This document shows positions 1-9,277 of a stretch of 61,982 bases of DNA, piece after piece. Position numbers and translations under genes: made by a program. The stretch comes from Longibacter sp051155795. Lineage in GTDB: Bacteria; Bacteroidota; Rhodothermia; Rhodothermales; Salinibacteraceae. The notes beneath the pieces are model-generated. The model was not told where the DNA came from. It was given only the letters and a program-made list of their open reading frames with translations, and searched no databases. The stretch spans positions 1 to 61,982 of the forward strand of contig NZ_DAXETW010000008.1 of assembly GCF_051155795.1 (NCBI RefSeq), in the 5' to 3' direction. The first letter of the stretch is position 1. Every line of letters starts with the position of its first letter.

Positions 1-1208
1 AACTTACCGTTGTACTCACCAAGGGCCCCGGGGAGCGGTTCGTAGCCTGGGTACGGGGAGTAGTGGCTCTGTGTCCATTCCCATACGTCCCCGTACATCT
101 GATGCAGCGGTCCGTCCCCGTCATCCGGGACGTGGCCGGTGGCGTCCTCGGGCAATGGCTGCGGGTGAAACGCGCCCCGATCTACGAAATTGCCATCCAC
201 CGGCAGGCCGCGCGCTGCAATCTCCCACTCCGCCTCCGTCGGCAGGCGTGCATCAGCCCACCGCGCGAAGGCCTCCGCTTCGTAGTAACTCAGGTGCGAC
301 ACCGGCTCGGCGGGGTTCACCTCGCGCAATCCGCCGAGCGTGTACAGGTAGTAGACGCCGTCGTGCGGTTCCCAGTAGAACGGCTCCGTCCAGTTCTTCT
401 CTTGAACCGTTGCCCAGCCGGCCGACAGCCACAACTCCGGCCGTTCGTATCCGCCGTCCTCCATGAATTCGAGGTACTCACCGCAGGTCACGAGTCGGTT
501 CGCGAGTTGGAAGGATTCCAGAAACTCCCGATGGCGTGGCGTCTCGTTGTCGTAGCAGAACCCGGCCTCGGGGTCATCTGCGTCGAAGCCGATCTCGTAG
601 AGCCCTTCGTCGAAACCGACCCAGTCAAGCGGAGGAACGGATGTCCGGCCCGCGGGCGTCAGATCGTCGCGATAGGCCGGGCGGAGAGGATTGACGGACA
701 AGACGTGCTTCATGTCCGTCACCATAAGCTCCTGATGCTGCTGCTCGTGGTGAAGACCGATTTCAATTAACGGGCCGAGTTCGTCCATCTTCGTCCCGTC
801 GGCAGTCGCTATTAGATCGCGCATCGCATCGTCTACGTGCTCGCGATAGGCGTACACCTCCTCCACGGTCGGACGCGAGATGTACCCGCGTCGGTCCCGG
901 CAATGGCGCTCGCCCGCCTGGATGTAGTACGAATTGAAAAGATACGCGTAGGTCTCATTCAGCGGGGTATAATCGGGGGCGTGCTCGTTGAGAATAAACG
1001 TCTCGAAAAACCAGGTCGTGTGGGCGAGATGCCACTTGGTGGGACTGACGTTCTCGACGGTTTGAACGACATAGTCCTCGGTGTTGAGCGGCTCACAGAA
1101 TTCTTCGGTGAACCCGCGCACCGCGTTAAACCGCTTGGAAAGTGAAGACGCGTCCGTACATCGAAGGGCATCCGGGGTCGCGGCAGGGGCAGCAGCGTTG
1201 GTAGCCAT
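1..1208 (-). CDS. egtB: EgtB, ergothioneine-pathway sulfoxide synthase (3' end cut by window)
   Basis: Non-heme iron enzyme that joins the trimethylhistidine (hercynine) and a sulfur donor with oxygen in ergothioneine synthesis; cytoplasmic. The frame reads without a stop from an ATG at 1208 to the left edge, 402 residues so far, close to the usual ~430. The N-terminal DinB-like domain shows the three iron-binding histidines: H63 in LAHTTWFFE and the HxxxHxE pair H154/H158 in GLHHEQQHQE. The C-terminal sulfatase-modifying-factor-like domain is recognisable up to the edge, with VWEWTQSHYSPYPGYEPLPG followed by GALGEYNGK, which are typical EgtB core motifs. No egtD is visible in the window; it could lie to the left. 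The gene was read directly from the complementary strand because the open frame has no stop inside the window. Assignment is firm; the exact thiol substrate is not decided by sequence. Confidence 0.93.
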   Translation of the reverse strand, partial: MATNAAAPAATPDALRCTDASSLSKRFNAVRGFTEEFCEPLNTEDYVVQTVENVSPTKWHLAHTTWFFETFILNEHAPDYTPLNETYAYLFNSYYIQAGERHCRDRRGYISRPTVEEVYAYREHVDDAMRDLIATADGTKMDELGPLIEIGLHHEQQHQELMVTDMKHVLSVNPLRPAYRDDLTPAGRTSVPPLDWVGFDEGLYEIGFDADDPEAGFCYDNETPRHREFLESFQLANRLVTCGEYLEFMEDGGYERPELWLSAGWATVQEKNWTEPFYWEPHDGVYYLYTLGGLREVNPAEPVSHLSYYEAEAFARWADARLPTEAEWEIAARGLPVDGNFVDRGAFHPQPLPEDATGHVPDDGDGPLHQMYGDVWEWTQSHYSPYPGYEPLPGALGEYNGK

Positions 1209-1526
1209 GATGGGCAGAGGGGAAAGGCAGAGAAGACGTGTGTTCTCATTCGTTGCCCGATCCTTGGCATGCAAACCACCCACAGTGCAGGGCCCCGGTT
1301 CACCGTGTCCGCGTCGAGCGACCACGACGAAACGGGGATACGGAGGGTGGACGTGCGCTCTTCAGGGGAGGGGGCAACCGGTGAGACAGTGTAGCAGGCA
1401 GCGACCACGGGCCGCGCACTGGGACGATCACGACCGACGAGCCGCTTCATCCAACATACACAGTAACGCACCCCGACGAGGGAAGTCAACGTGGTTAGCC
1501 CTTTGGAGCGCTGAATCGACGGATCG
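1209..1526. other. Intergenic stretch, no gene seen
   Basis: 318 bases between the start of egtB and the stop of the next minus-strand gene. The upstream control region of egtB must lie here. No convincing coding frame, RNA or hairpin terminator was recognised; longer open frames here are antisense shadows. Confidence 0.5.
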
Positions 1527-2348
1527 TTACAGGTTGCTCGGGTCCGGATGATCGAATGTGTATCCGAGCAAGCTGCGCACCCTGTCGTTCCGGATGCTCT
1601 TCCCCCCACGGGTGTCGTCCAGGTCGAAGTCCGGGGGCTCAAGTCCCAGCGACCGCGCAGCACGGATATACGTTTCGCGGCGCGACGGATGCCGATCCGC
1701 GACGGCGTTGAAGACCCGGCCGCGGGCATTCCGATCGAGCACCGATGCGACAACTCCGATGCAGTCGTCCAAGTGGATGAGATTGACGGGCGCAGACGGA
1801 CGCGAAAGCCCGGACCGCCCCGCAAGGAACCGGCCCGGGTGCCGGTCGGGTCCGTACAATCCGCCGAAGCGCAGAATTGTCGCCGCTGCCTCGTGCGTCC
1901 ACCACATCCCCTCAACCGTTTCCAGAATCTCCCCCGTATCGCGTCGGGGACCGTCATACGTTGCGGGACCACCGGGCGGAAGATCGTCTTCCTCGACGGA
2001 CCGGTCTGCGTCGGGATACACGCCCGTCGAACTGGCGAAGAGAACCCAGTCTGCGGTCATTGCCGCTCCGACGACCTCCATTTGTCGCTGGTGAAAGGCC
2101 GCGGCGTCGTCGCGACCCCGTGGCGGCGGCACATTCACGAAGATGATATCCGACTCGAAAAAGTCTTCCGGGTCACCCATTGGGTCGGGGTCCAGCTTGA
2201 TCATGTACGGCTCGACCCCGGCCTCCTCAATCGTCTCAAGCTTGTCCGGTGTCGTAGTGGCTCCCTTGACGCGGTAGCCCTTCTTGACGAGATGGCGACC
2301 GAGCGGCAGTCCGAGCCAGCCGCATCCGAGAATACTGATTGTGTCCAT
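1527..2348 (-). CDS. NAD(P)-dependent epimerase/dehydratase-like protein (SDR, YeeZ type)
   Basis: Extended short-chain dehydrogenase fold. The start is placed at the ATG at 2348 because the Rossmann glycine motif follows at once (ISILGCGWLGLPLG, G-x-G-x-x-G); the frame is open further upstream, but that part is low-complexity and unlike protein. Length 273 aa. Further support: SSTGVYP, matching the catalytic-serine region of the family, and LRFGGLYGPDR with a following NLIHLDDC, which are typical of the NAD(P)-binding epimerase_2/YeeZ group. Substrate is unknown. The classic YxxxK is not obvious; the region after SSTGVYPD has Y and R but a degenerate motif, so catalysis is unproven. It stands alone between egtB and a sensor kinase. 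Confidence 0.8.
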   Translation of the reverse strand: MDTISILGCGWLGLPLGRHLVKKGYRVKGATTTPDKLETIEEAGVEPYMIKLDPDPMGDPEDFFESDIIFVNVPPPRGRDDAAAFHQRQMEVVGAAMTADWVLFASSTGVYPDADRSVEEDDLPPGGPATYDGPRRDTGEILETVEGMWWTHEAAATILRFGGLYGPDRHPGRFLAGRSGLSRPSAPVNLIHLDDCIGVVASVLDRNARGRVFNAVADRHPSRRETYIRAARSLGLEPPDFDLDDTRGGKSIRNDRVRSLLGYTFDHPDPSNL

Positions 2349-2553
2349 ACCGGTGGAGCAAGTCCATGCCTGTTCAAGGTGCTGACCGTTCGGATCAAAA
2401 GACGGTGCCCTCCGCTCGTTCCGGTTCTCCATCGCGCAGGGCCAGCATGGCCTGCGGCCACACCGCACCGGTCGAGGCGACGGCCACAACGCCGACGGTA
2501 CAACGATGAGAGACTGGGGCTCTCTCGCGACGCGACGGACCGGCGAGGCACGT

Positions 2554-5500
2554 CTACGACCGACGCGGACCGGCAGAAGCAGCCGGGATAATCAGGGTGA
2601 ATGTGCTTCCCTCCCCGGGGCTGGTCTCGACGTCCACGTCGCCGTCATGGAGTTCCGCAATCTGCTTGACGATGTATAAACCGAGACCGGATGAGCCTTC
2701 GTCCCCGGTCGGTTCCGGCGTTAGGCGCTGGAACGGCGCGAAGAGGCGGTGCTGATCCTCGACGCTGAGGCCCGGGCCCTGATCTTCCACGCTGAAATGG
2801 ATCTCATCGTCGGAACGGTCGACCCGGACCAGAATGGGCGCACCGTGGGGCGAATACTTGATTGCATTGCTGATGAGGTTATTCATCGCCTCGCGGAGCT
2901 TGCGCTTGTCTGCCTCCACGATGCACGGCTCGGACGGGACCGCGGCCGTCAGCCGCTGCTCCTTCCGCTCGGCCTGATGCTGGAAGCTGTGAGCCACCCA
3001 CTCCGCGAGCGCGCCGGCGTCGATCATCTCCATCTCTGCCTGAGCCTGCGCGGACGATGCCGCGGACGCCAGAAGGTCGTTGATCAACGTCAGCGTTTCA
3101 TCCGCGGAGGAACGAATCAGATCCAGCTTGCGCTTCGCGTTGTCGTCTACGTCCCCGCGCTCGAGGAGCACCTCCGACAGCGCCCGGATACCGAACAGGG
3201 GATTCTTGAGGTCATGCGCAGCAACGCCGAGGAGCTTGGACTTCTGCTCGACGGTTTCCTGCAGCACTTCATTGCTACGAACCAGTTCGGTGTTGTACAC
3301 CTCGAGCTGGCGGGCCTGCTCCTTCACCTCGGCGGTTCGCCGGGCGATGACCTTCTCGAGCGCCTCCGCGCGGTGTTCAAGCTGGGCAGAGCGCCACTGC
3401 ACGACACCAAACACCAGCCCTCCCATGAGGAAGGCATAAGCGGCGTACGCCCAGATCGTCCGATACCACGGGGCAAGCACCTCGAAGGCATAATGCGCGG
3501 TCGTCGCGGTCCAGACCCGCGGGTTGCGTGCACGCACGTCGAATTGATACCGCCCCGGAGGCAGATTCGTGTACTCCTTCTTGGTTTCGGCGGACCAGGC
3601 CGACCATTCCGCATCGAAGCCGTCGAGCCGGTATTGATACTCGACGCTCTCCTCCTGTCCGAATCCCGGCGCGGCAAACTCGAGTCGGACCGCGTTGTCC
3701 TCGTACCCGATCGTCGTAAGCGTGCGATCATCGCCCTCCCGGCTCGTGGCGGAGCGCGCGGACGAGCCGCGCTCGCGGGACTGCTGCGTGCCCGAAGGTC
3801 CGGACGGCGGGGATGCCTGCGCGGCCGCCCGAACCGCCCGTCCGGATGCACCCGGTCCCGCCGCCCTGGATGATCCGTTACTGTTCCCGTCGTCCGGCTC
3901 CCGGTCAGCCTGCCCCGCACTCCGGTCCGAGTCCATTCCCGTCACATTCAATGCACCGAGACGGCGTACCGGTGCTCCCTGCATCGGCTCGGTCCCGCCG
4001 TAAAGAACCGAATCGCTCCGGATCAACGACACGCTCCGGATCAGCGTCCGGACCGGCCGGAGTTCATGGGACATCGTGACCGGATGATGCGACGCAACTC
4101 CCTCCTCCCCGACGACCCAGAACCGACCGCTGGTCTCCGCGCGGGAGGCGTACGCATTGAACTCGGGGACGTAGGCGAAGGGGACGCGCACGTCGACATC
4201 ACGGCCCGGCGCTTGATCAAACCAGTAGGTTTCAGCCTCCGCCGTCACCCAAAGATCTCCGTCCGGCGCGGCGGTCAGATTCAGAACGCGACCGGCGTCC
4301 GCTGGAAGGCGCGAGGTGATGCTGGTGTCCGGCATGAGGGCGATCCGGCCCGTCTCGTCGCGCTCCGGTCGCGATACGCCTTTTCGCGTAACGATTCGAA
4401 GACCGTTTTCCGGGACGTACGCCATCCGAAAGACGTGCTGCGGGCGTTGTCCTTCGGACGCTATTTCCGTCACGCTGGGCTGGTTCTGCAGGCCGTCGGA
4501 GGTCGACACGTTCCACAGGCCGCCGTACGCCGATGCCACCCAGAGGTCCCCGCGATCGTCTTCTTCGAGGAAGAAGATGCCGCGGTCTAAGCCCGGGATC
4601 GTCGGCTGGCTCTCCCATCGCCCGTTTCGATACTGCATGCTGCCGACGCCGTCGATGTATCCGACGTAGACCAGGCCGTCCGTATGACGTGATGCGTGGA
4701 GGCCGTACGCGGTCCGGCTCTCGGCAACCGAGCGGGCACGCCCACCGGTCAGTTGGAAAACCCCGCGATCAGTGGCGGTCAGAAGACCGGCCGGATGCGA
4801 CAGGAGGGCGAAAGCCTGGGCGCGAAGCGCCGTGACGCGTTGAAACGATGGACGCACGGTCCCGTCGGCCGCGAGGTCGCGCGACAGCCGAAACACGCCT
4901 GACGTGGTTCCAACATGCAACGCGCCGTTATGCCGCGTGATCGATAGGGCGACACCATCCAGCCCCGTTCGGTCGTCGAACATGCTGATCGGCAGCATGA
5001 TTTCGGCCCGCGCAATGCCACTCTCGTACGCCATCCAGAGACCCTCCTGCCGGTCGACGAAGAGCGCCTTGACGTCGTCCCCGATTAAGCCCGCCCGTTT
5101 GTCAAGGATGCGAAGTGCCCGACCCGAGCGGTCTGTGATGACGACCCCGCCCCACAGGGTAGCAAAGGCGTACGACCCGTCAGGAAGGACCGTCGCGGTG
5201 TACAATTCATTCGCCTGGAGAAAGCCGTCCACGTCGGTTTGAAACCGCTCGATTTGACCGTTCCGGCGGAGAAACAGTTCACTGGCGACCGTCCCGATGA
5301 GAAGGCCTTCGTCGCCATAGGGCATGATCGTGGCAACGCTCGTGTTGGTGAATCGCTCCCCGCCGGGCACGGGCTCAAGTCGGCCGTTCGCGATCTGATG
5401 CAGTCCCACGTTCTCTCGAGCGACGTACACCGTGTCGCGGACGGCGAACAACTTGTAGAAGCGCGCGGCTTCCGACGTCGTCCAGACGTCCATCTTCGAC

Positions 5501-6117
5501 CCGTCCCATCGATAAATCGCACGGCGCGTCTGAAAGTAGATGCCACTGCTCACGGCGATCCCGCTCCACGTATGCCCGAAGCTGCGATGGGCCGGAGGAA
5601 TCTTGTCCTGCAGGGACATGAACTGCATCGTTCCGGATGCATCCGGCGCCAGATATCCGATTTCACCGTATGCACCGACGTAAACCCGACCGGTTGAATC
5701 GCGAAAGACCGTCCGCACCAGGGTGCGGTTCTCGGTCGGGATGAGCCGCCATTCCGCTCCGTCGTAGGCCAGGACGCCGGCCGGATTGCCAACGTAAATG
5801 ATCCCGCGATCGTCCTGGGTAATCGCCCAGTTCTGACTGGGGAGATCCGGCCCGTAGTCGTCGGGGACGTAATTGCGGAAAAGCGGGTAGCCCGGCACCT
5901 CGTCGAAGGTGGGAGTCGACACGAGCCGCACCGGGCGCTCGACGGTGATGTCCTGCTGACCGTTGGAAACGGGTGGGCCCGACTCCAGGACGCGCCCCGC
6001 CTCAGCGACAGAGAAGGATCCCGCCAGGAGCCACAGGATCGCTGCAGTGGCAACCATGCCCAACCCCAAAGCAATGTAGACGCGAGAAGTGCGCATGGAC
6101 GATCGAATGGGAAACAC
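2554..6117 (-). CDS. Propeller/Y_Y_Y-type membrane sensor histidine kinase
   Basis: Large two-component sensor, 1187 aa (an ATG seven codons in, at 6096, is an equally good start and puts the membrane segment nearer the N-terminus). Order: signal anchor (about 10-35); a long periplasmic region of two-component-regulator propeller repeats (about 75-690); a low-complexity Ser/Gly/Arg-rich insert (about 735-800); a Y_Y_Y domain (NAVRLEFAAPGFGQEESVEY and on); a transmembrane helix (IWAYAAYAFLMGGLVFGVV); a coiled linker; a HisKA domain with phospho-acceptor H968 in AAHDLKNPLFG; and a HATPase with the N box (EAMNNLISNAIKYSPHG), G1 (EDQGPGL) and G2 (GSSGLGLYIVKQ). Unlike the hybrid HTCS systems of Bacteroides it has no receiver and no AraC domain, and no response regulator gene is adjacent, so its partner is unknown. 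Confidence 0.92.
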   Translation of the reverse strand: MFPIRSSMRTSRVYIALGLGMVATAAILWLLAGSFSVAEAGRVLESGPPVSNGQQDITVERPVRLVSTPTFDEVPGYPLFRNYVPDDYGPDLPSQNWAITQDDRGIIYVGNPAGVLAYDGAEWRLIPTENRTLVRTVFRDSTGRVYVGAYGEIGYLAPDASGTMQFMSLQDKIPPAHRSFGHTWSGIAVSSGIYFQTRRAIYRWDGSKMDVWTTSEAARFYKLFAVRDTVYVARENVGLHQIANGRLEPVPGGERFTNTSVATIMPYGDEGLLIGTVASELFLRRNGQIERFQTDVDGFLQANELYTATVLPDGSYAFATLWGGVVITDRSGRALRILDKRAGLIGDDVKALFVDRQEGLWMAYESGIARAEIMLPISMFDDRTGLDGVALSITRHNGALHVGTTSGVFRLSRDLAADGTVRPSFQRVTALRAQAFALLSHPAGLLTATDRGVFQLTGGRARSVAESRTAYGLHASRHTDGLVYVGYIDGVGSMQYRNGRWESQPTIPGLDRGIFFLEEDDRGDLWVASAYGGLWNVSTSDGLQNQPSVTEIASEGQRPQHVFRMAYVPENGLRIVTRKGVSRPERDETGRIALMPDTSITSRLPADAGRVLNLTAAPDGDLWVTAEAETYWFDQAPGRDVDVRVPFAYVPEFNAYASRAETSGRFWVVGEEGVASHHPVTMSHELRPVRTLIRSVSLIRSDSVLYGGTEPMQGAPVRRLGALNVTGMDSDRSAGQADREPDDGNSNGSSRAAGPGASGRAVRAAAQASPPSGPSGTQQSRERGSSARSATSREGDDRTLTTIGYEDNAVRLEFAAPGFGQEESVEYQYRLDGFDAEWSAWSAETKKEYTNLPPGRYQFDVRARNPRVWTATTAHYAFEVLAPWYRTIWAYAAYAFLMGGLVFGVVQWRSAQLEHRAEALEKVIARRTAEVKEQARQLEVYNTELVRSNEVLQETVEQKSKLLGVAAHDLKNPLFGIRALSEVLLERGDVDDNAKRKLDLIRSSADETLTLINDLLASAASSAQAQAEMEMIDAGALAEWVAHSFQHQAERKEQRLTAAVPSEPCIVEADKRKLREAMNNLISNAIKYSPHGAPILVRVDRSDDEIHFSVEDQGPGLSVEDQHRLFAPFQRLTPEPTGDEGSSGLGLYIVKQIAELHDGDVDVETSPGEGSTFTLIIPAASAGPRRS

Positions 6118-6604
6118 GTAAGCCGCCGGAGGGCGCGGGTACAGGTCCTACAACCTGCCGCAGTGCAGCAGGACAAGACGGTTGGTTTCGGCCGAATCGC
6201 ACGAAAATATCGAAACGGATATTTTGAATGCCACTAATGGTGACGAAAGTACACACACCCGGTACTCGCACCGCGTGCTCCTATGGATAATCATGCATAC
6301 TCCGTTTGTGAATTTCGGTTGCACCTAATCTTGCCCGTGCCCTACATCTTGGTATACGCGATTGCGACGTTGAACCTGTCACAGCCCTTGCTGCGAACAC
6401 CATCTTCACACGAGCGCGCGTGTCCTCGCTGTCCCTTGATCCGACACCTCAGGGCCGAGTGCAGCAGGCTTCGGTGCCGACAGGCGGAACGACCGCAGCA
6501 GGCTCCCCGCGAGAACACAGCGTTGCGCGTCGGTCGGGGCGAAACCTCTGCCGCACCGTGGTTTTCAACACAGGTGCATATGCTTTCCCATTTTACCGCC
6601 CCGG
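6118..6604. other. Divergent intergenic region
   Basis: 487 bases between the divergently transcribed sensor kinase and the bPH2 genes. It is richer in A+T than its surroundings around 6200-6400, as expected for promoters of both sides. No coding frame with protein-like composition and no RNA was recognised. Confidence 0.5.
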
Positions 6605-7129
6605 ATGGAGACCGCTTCGCCTCCCCTCGAAACCGCCTCTGCCGACGAACTGCAGTCGCTTGAGCCGTCCATGCAAACCGTGTGGTCGATCAAGCGCGGC
6701 GCATTCGCGACGATCATGGCGTTTGCGGTCTTCTTCTACGACCTTGCCCACCTCTTCGGTACGAGCGCCCTGCCGTTCGGTGTGCTGACGGCCATTGTCG
6801 CCGTTCTCGGCCTCCTTTACGCGCTGATCTGGCCCCGTCTGATGTACCGGAACTGGGGCTTTTCCATTCGATCAGAGGAGATTTACATTGAGCACGGCGT
6901 ACTGAATCACATTCGCACTGTCGTCCCGCTCCGCCGCATCCAGCACCTCGACGTCTCCCAGGACCTCCTCGAGCGAGAGTTTTCGCTCGGCCGCCTCGTC
7001 GTCCACACGGCCGGCTCCCGCTCCAGCGACGTCGTCATCCCCGGATTGAACCTCAATGAAGCGGAACGTATCCGGGACCGCGTCAAGCAGTTCATCCTCG
7101 AAGATCCGCTGATGGAGGATCCGGTCTGA
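6605..7129 (+). CDS. bPH2-domain membrane protein (YdbS-like)
   Basis: 174 aa. Two hydrophobic helices lie at about 33-52 and 58-77, followed by a bacterial PH-like domain (bPH_2, formerly DUF304) at about 80-165. Its hallmark is visible: VVPLRRIQHLDVSQDLLERE, then FSLGRLVVHTAG. YdbS and YdbT proteins are encoded as pairs in many bacteria. The same arrangement occurs here, the larger partner starting 95 bases downstream. Function of the pair is not established; a role at the membrane or in resisting antimicrobial compounds has been proposed for relatives. The start ATG at 6605 is chosen because the upstream frame is not protein-like. Confidence 0.85.
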   Translation: METASPPLETASADELQSLEPSMQTVWSIKRGAFATIMAFAVFFYDLAHLFGTSALPFGVLTAIVAVLGLLYALIWPRLMYRNWGFSIRSEEIYIEHGVLNHIRTVVPLRRIQHLDVSQDLLEREFSLGRLVVHTAGSRSSDVVIPGLNLNEAERIRDRVKQFILEDPLMEDPV

Positions 7130-7224
7130 ACCCTCCGCCGTCCGGCCCGACTCACAGCCGGCCTGCCCCCGTCTCCGGCCCTCGCCTCTCGATCGTCCTA
7201 CTCCCCGCGCTCCTGTTCCTGTCC

Positions 7225-9162
7225 ATGGCTTCGCCCCTATCGAACGGATCCCGTGCCCCTGCTTCCGGGGGAAATGACCAACACGGAGGGGACGAGCGCA
7301 GCCGCGATTCGTCACCACAGGAGCCCGTCGCAGGCACAGGTGGCGAGGGGGCGCCGGAGCCCACCGGACCGACGGAGGAGAACGCCCCGGCTTCCAATCA
7401 CGAGGGCGCGTCCGACGACTCGCATGCCACCGCTTCCGACGCAACGGACGCTCCCGGTGACGAGGCGCCCGGTGACGTTGACCCGGCGCCGAACCCGGAC
7501 GACGACGGTCCCGCCACGCTGGGTGAGCTTCACGAGCCGCAACGACTACATCCCCTGACGCTTCTCCAGCGGTTCCTGGCCAGCCTACCGGCCCTCCTGC
7601 TGCTGATGGTGCCGGTCCTGATGAATCCGAGTGGGGAAAACGTCTTTTATCTCTTCATGACGGTGGCCTTCGGTGTCATCGCGCTACCGTCCATCCTCCT
7701 GCAGTACTACCGGTTCAGCTACCGGCTGACGCCCAAGCAAATCATCATTCAGAGCGGGGTATTCAACCGGCAAAACCGAAGCATCCCGATCGAACGCGTT
7801 CAAAATGTTCAGATCGAGCAAAACGTCCTGGCCCGCGTCGCGAGCATCGCGAAGGTCAAGATCGAAACCGCGGGAAGCACCGGAACGGAGGGCGTACTCG
7901 AATACGTCAGCCTTGAGGAGGCGCAACGCATCCGGCACGTCATCCGCTCGTTTCAACGTCAGAAGACGAATGCGGAGACGGTCTCCGAACAGGACGCACC
8001 CGCCAACTCGACGGCCGGGGACGACTCCGATGCCTCAACGGCTCCGGACGAAGCGCGACGCGCGGAGGAGCAGGTGCTATTTCGGATGCCCCTGCAGCGC
8101 GTCTTTTTGAGCGGAATGTTTCGTTTTTCGCTCGTCTACATCGCGGTCGTGTTCTCGGTCTTCCAGTTCGTGGAGCCCGATACGCTGCTTAACTACGTGC
8201 TTGCCTCCCGGTCGCAGTTTCAGGCTTTCGTCGATGCGATCTACGCGTCACCCTTTTTCGCCGCCGTCGTCACGGTCCTATTCGCGGCGCTCTTCGGCTG
8301 GCTCACGGGGATTGCGATCAACCTGAACCGATATTATGGTTTCCATCTCTGGCTCGAAGGCGACAAGCTGCGAAAAAAGCACGGTCTGTTCACCGTAACC
8401 GAGGGCACGATTCCTCTGGAGAAGGTGCAGGCGCTCATCCTCCGCACGAACCCGCTCATGGAGGCATTCGGCTGGTTTGCCCTCGAGGCCCAGACCGTCG
8501 GGGTCAACGTCGACGAACAGGGGCACCGGGTCGTCGTCCCCTTCGCCCGTCGCGAGCAGGTACTCGATGTCGGACGACGCGTCCGCGAGTTTAACCTGCC
8601 GGACTCATTCCAACGTGTCTCCCCCCTGACGATCCGCCGGTCCTTCGTCCGGTACATGGTCGCGCTGTCGGTCGTGGTCGCCCCAGCGGTCTACTTCTGG
8701 CCCAGCGACTGGGCCGCGCCCATGGACGCCGCCCTTCCATACTGGGCGTATGCACTGACGCCGTTGCTCCTCCTCTGGGCGTACCTGCAGTACACGCACC
8801 ACGGCTACACCCTCTCGCAAGACGGGCTCTACATCCGCCGGGGCGTCATCAGCCGGTACACCTGGGTCCTGCCCACGGAGAAGCAACACGTCTTCTACAC
8901 CACTGCGTCCGTCTTTCAGCGACGCCTTGGGCTCAAGTCCTTTTTCGTTGACACGGCCGGAGCCGCAGGCTACGCCTACCCGGAGGTGGTGGACGTACCA
9001 GCGGACACGGCCGACAGTACCCTCCATCGCCTCTACGACCGGTTCCACACGCTATATCAGGACCGCATCCGCGCGGCGACTGGCTCGGCCGACACGCGAC
9101 TTTCATCCGACGAACGTCCCCAGCTCCCGGAGGCTACGCGGAGTGAGTGGGCCGACGGCTGA
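7225..9162 (+). CDS. Triple bPH2-domain membrane protein (YdbT-like)
   Basis: 645 aa. The N-terminal ~105 residues are a disordered acidic stretch rich in Asp, Glu, Ala and Thr, which is common in halophiles and not part of the YdbT core. Then come pairs of transmembrane helices and three bPH_2 domains: IPIERVQNVQIEQNVLARVA with IETAGS; IPLEKVQALILRTNPLMEAF; and LPTEKQHVFYTTASVFQRRL with VDTAGA. A second acidic linker separates domains one and two (about 255-285). Translation could start later than the ATG at 7225, since the disordered part carries no family signature. It probably forms an operon with the preceding YdbS-like gene. Confidence 0.85.
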   Translation: MASPLSNGSRAPASGGNDQHGGDERSRDSSPQEPVAGTGGEGAPEPTGPTEENAPASNHEGASDDSHATASDATDAPGDEAPGDVDPAPNPDDDGPATLGELHEPQRLHPLTLLQRFLASLPALLLLMVPVLMNPSGENVFYLFMTVAFGVIALPSILLQYYRFSYRLTPKQIIIQSGVFNRQNRSIPIERVQNVQIEQNVLARVASIAKVKIETAGSTGTEGVLEYVSLEEAQRIRHVIRSFQRQKTNAETVSEQDAPANSTAGDDSDASTAPDEARRAEEQVLFRMPLQRVFLSGMFRFSLVYIAVVFSVFQFVEPDTLLNYVLASRSQFQAFVDAIYASPFFAAVVTVLFAALFGWLTGIAINLNRYYGFHLWLEGDKLRKKHGLFTVTEGTIPLEKVQALILRTNPLMEAFGWFALEAQTVGVNVDEQGHRVVVPFARREQVLDVGRRVREFNLPDSFQRVSPLTIRRSFVRYMVALSVVVAPAVYFWPSDWAAPMDAALPYWAYALTPLLLLWAYLQYTHHGYTLSQDGLYIRRGVISRYTWVLPTEKQHVFYTTASVFQRRLGLKSFFVDTAGAAGYAYPEVVDVPADTADSTLHRLYDRFHTLYQDRIRAATGSADTRLSSDERPQLPEATRSEWADG

Positions 9163-9277
9163 CACCGTCGACCGGACCCCCTTCGTGCGAGGCACCGGCC
9201 CCACCTCGCCTCTCATGCCCTGAGACCGGTCGGCAGCCGTCCGGTCCTTCTGTTCTTGCCCTCAACTTTCCCTCCCC

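Noticed and set aside
63..770. 235-codon plus-strand open frame at the left edge
   Set aside because: Antisense to egtB, which reads through to the window edge with all family motifs.
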